Below, one piece after another: positions 6,259 to 7,609 of a DNA stretch of 7,609 bases; position 1 is the first letter of the stretch; every line of letters starts with the position of its first letter. A program made the position numbers and the translations under genes. The notes beneath the pieces were generated by a model, which searched no databases, was not told the origin of the DNA, and saw only the letters and a list, made by a program, of their open reading frames with translations. Source of the stretch: CAYOBW01 sp964402115 (lineage in GTDB: Bacteria > Verrucomicrobiota > Kiritimatiellia > UBA8416 > CAYOBW01); NCBI GenBank assembly GCA_964402115.1, contig CAYOBW010000330.1:1-7609 (forward strand). Reading direction: 5' to 3'.

Positions 6259-7461
6259 TCAGAAGTCTTGGATCAGGGAGAGCGTCGTCGCGTTGCGGGT
6301 GAACGAAACGAGCACGTCCGAATCCACATCCTCGTACAACTGCGACAGCGTGACCTTGGTGGTCTGCGTCAGGTTCAGACTCGCCGACGCCATCGCCAGG
6401 ATGGTGGTTTCCTGCCCGCTGCGATCCTTCAGGAAGGCTTCCGCCGGCGCACTGGGGCTGACCATGTCGCTGTCGTAGTCTTCCAGGCGATACTCGCCGA
6501 ACAGGCCGAAGCCCAGCATCTTCGTGGCCTGCAGGTCGAACTTCGCAAATGCGCTGGTGTGCTTCGTGGCCACGAACGGATACGAGTAAGCGTTGTCCAA
6601 CTGGTGCCGGATCTGGCCGGTCAGGTACGCGTTCTGGGCCACCTGCGCCTTGATGCCCACGCGTGCCATCGGCGACGTCATGTCGTCGATCTGGTCATCC
6701 TCGTAGGTGGCCTGCTGGACGCCCACCATCCCGTTGACCAGGATGGTCTGCGTGAAGGCCTGCTCGGCGCCAAGGCCGCCATAGTAGGTGTCGAAACCGC
6801 GCTGCAGGTTGTAGTAGTCCTTGGTGTCATACATCTCGGCGCCCACCATGGCGGTACCGGCCAGCGTATCGCTCAGCATGAGCCGACCGGTCAATTCGCC
6901 GCCGGTCTGATCTTGGTCCGAGATCCGCGCCACGGTTTCCTCGTCATACCGCTTGATCTGGTTCCAGCCGTACAGGTCGACGTTGGCCGTCTGTGTAAGA
7001 TCCTGCCGGATGCCGGCGCTGACGCGATTCGCGATGAAGGTGCTGTCGCGCCGCGTGATCACGTTACCCGCATCAATCTGCGGATCGTCGGTATAGGCGA
7101 GGTTCTCGTCCGCGCGGAACGCGGTGGTGGGCGTCAGCGCCGCCTTGAAGTCGGCGTTGCCCGTGATATGGAACTCGGTGTCGTTCTGGATCGAGCTCGG
7201 ATCGGTGCGGTACCGGAAGCCCGGCGCCACGTACAGATTCAGGACCGCAGTCTGCCAATCCAAAAGTGCCGACAGGCGGGCACGCGCGAAGATATCCGTG
7301 TTGCTCTTGCCGTCGGGTGTGGAGTCGCGGTTGTCCGTGGCGGTCGCGCCCACTTCGACGGCTGCCCCCAGCACTTTGCCTTCCTGCTGCTGGGCCGAGG
7401 CTCTGCCCGCAGCCAGCGCGGTCCCACACATTGCCACCAGTAGTGCACTTCTCATCTTCAT
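6259..7461 (-). CDS. Outer-membrane beta-barrel protein (putative polysaccharide export porin)
   Basis: The 400-residue protein starts with a clear Sec signal peptide (MKMRSALLVAMCGTALAAGR, cleavage after ASA at about residue 23). The mature part consists of alternating polar/hydrophobic strands separated by Asp/Asn/Thr-rich turns, typical of a transmembrane beta-barrel. It ends in TLSLIQDF, with the terminal Phe that outer-membrane insertion (Bam) signals favour. Strand-like pieces include AVLNLYVAPGFRYRT, ANVDLYGWNQIKRY, FGLFGEYRLEDY and TKVTLSQLYEDV. Its length and style resemble the putative beta-barrel porin 2 type (BBP2_2), members of which occur in exopolysaccharide loci; this is recognition by eye, not a search result. 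It is the first gene of the minus-strand cluster, behind a promoter-like site and a strong ribosome binding site. Beside an OPX protein that lacks its own outer-membrane helix, a role as the polymer exit pore is likely but inferred. Confidence 0.88.
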   Translation of the reverse strand: MKMRSALLVAMCGTALAAGRASAQQQEGKVLGAAVEVGATATDNRDSTPDGKSNTDIFARARLSALLDWQTAVLNLYVAPGFRYRTDPSSIQNDTEFHITGNADFKAALTPTTAFRADENLAYTDDPQIDAGNVITRRDSTFIANRVSAGIRQDLTQTANVDLYGWNQIKRYDEETVARISDQDQTGGELTGRLMLSDTLAGTAMVGAEMYDTKDYYNLQRGFDTYYGGLGAEQAFTQTILVNGMVGVQQATYEDDQIDDMTSPMARVGIKAQVAQNAYLTGQIRHQLDNAYSYPFVATKHTSAFAKFDLQATKMLGFGLFGEYRLEDYDSDMVSPSAPAEAFLKDRSGQETTILAMASASLNLTQTTKVTLSQLYEDVDSDVLVSFTRNATTLSLIQDF

Positions 7462-7470
7462 TACGCCCAG

Positions 7471-7477
7471 CCTCCTT
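7471..7477 (-). promoter_or_regulatory. Ribosome binding site of the beta-barrel gene
   Basis: On the minus strand AAGGAGG lies 9 bases before the ATG at 7461. It is the strongest Shine-Dalgarno match in the window and fixes this start. Confidence 0.8.
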
Positions 7478-7551
7478 CTTGTTTTACCTCAGACAACGCG
7501 GCGCGTCCCGCACACTCCCGTATGGCCTTATGCAGGCGCAATTTGCGGGGA

Positions 7552-7581
7552 GTGATACCCTTTTGGATGGGGACGCGTCAA
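7552..7581 (-). promoter_or_regulatory. Candidate sigma70-type promoter of the polysaccharide-export cluster
   Basis: On the minus strand TTGACG (7581-7576, five of six consensus bases) is followed after 18 bases by TATCAC (7557-7552, four of six). Transcription would start near 7545 and leave a 5' leader of roughly 85 bases before the beta-barrel ATG. The surrounding DNA is more AT-rich than the genes, as expected for a promoter. Bases 7462-7609 hold no gene. No similar site is seen before the other four cluster genes, which supports a single transcript, although an independent start near the inverted repeat cannot be excluded. Confidence 0.45.
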
Positions 7582-7609
7582 TAGAAAATTGCCTGTATAT
7601 GGCAGGGAG

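Noticed and set aside
6268..7443. A 391-codon open frame on the plus strand opposite the beta-barrel gene
   Set aside because: The minus-strand frame has a signal peptide, beta-strand pattern, terminal Phe and a strong ribosome site. The plus-strand frame has none of these.
7590..7604. TGCC-N7-GGCA dyad upstream of the promoter as an operator
   Set aside because: The arms are only four bases long and the site is at the window edge, so chance occurrence is likely.
1..7609. CRISPR arrays, tRNA or rRNA genes, insertion sequences, phage or defence genes
   Set aside because: No regularly spaced repeats, no RNA gene signatures and no transposase, integrase or toxin-like frames were seen. All space is taken by the genes described.

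Overview
The window is GC-rich DNA from a Gram-negative bacterium. It encodes a predicted outer-membrane beta-barrel, a lipoprotein of the outer-membrane polysaccharide export (OPX) family and an ADP-heptose-type (GT9) glycosyltransferase. The style of the proteins (Ala/Pro-rich tails, TPR and Sel1 repeats, coiled-coil secreted proteins) would suit a PVC-type or deltaproteobacterial-like lineage. That placement is a guess and cannot be settled from this sequence.

Layout. Bases 1-588 (+) hold the 3' part of a Sel1-repeat protein. Bases 715-1869 (+) hold a complete GT9 glycosyltransferase. From the right-hand side a five-gene minus-strand cluster runs leftwards: a beta-barrel outer-membrane protein (7461-6259), a polysaccharide co-polymerase fused to a bacterial tyrosine kinase (Wzc type, 6146-3990), a short Wza-like OPX lipoprotein (3979-3164), a secreted Ala-rich coiled-coil protein (3152-2589) and a small membrane-anchored TPR-like protein (2515-1874). 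The last gene converges on the glycosyltransferase with only 4 bases between the stop codons. No stretch longer than about 150 bases lacks a gene.

How the genes work together. The minus-strand cluster looks like an export-and-control module for a cell-surface polysaccharide. The co-polymerase/kinase in the inner membrane would control chain length and couple to the periplasmic OPX protein. The OPX protein has no C-terminal outer-membrane helix, so the adjacent beta-barrel is the obvious candidate for the outer-membrane pore. This resembles the bipartite OPX plus porin arrangement described for Myxococcus xanthus EpsY/EpsX. The two downstream genes have no recognised family, but their position makes them candidate accessory parts. 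No polymerase, flippase, priming transferase or tyrosine phosphatase lies in the window. The GT9 enzyme is on the other strand and need not belong to the module.

Regulation. A plausible sigma70-type promoter (7552-7581) and a strong ribosome binding site precede the beta-barrel gene. Between that gene and the kinase gene lies a perfect 17-bp inverted repeat (6193-6241). Its downstream arm contains an AGGAG placed correctly for a 15-codon TTG-initiated ORF that ends in an ATGA overlap with the kinase start. This is the most unusual non-coding structure in the window.
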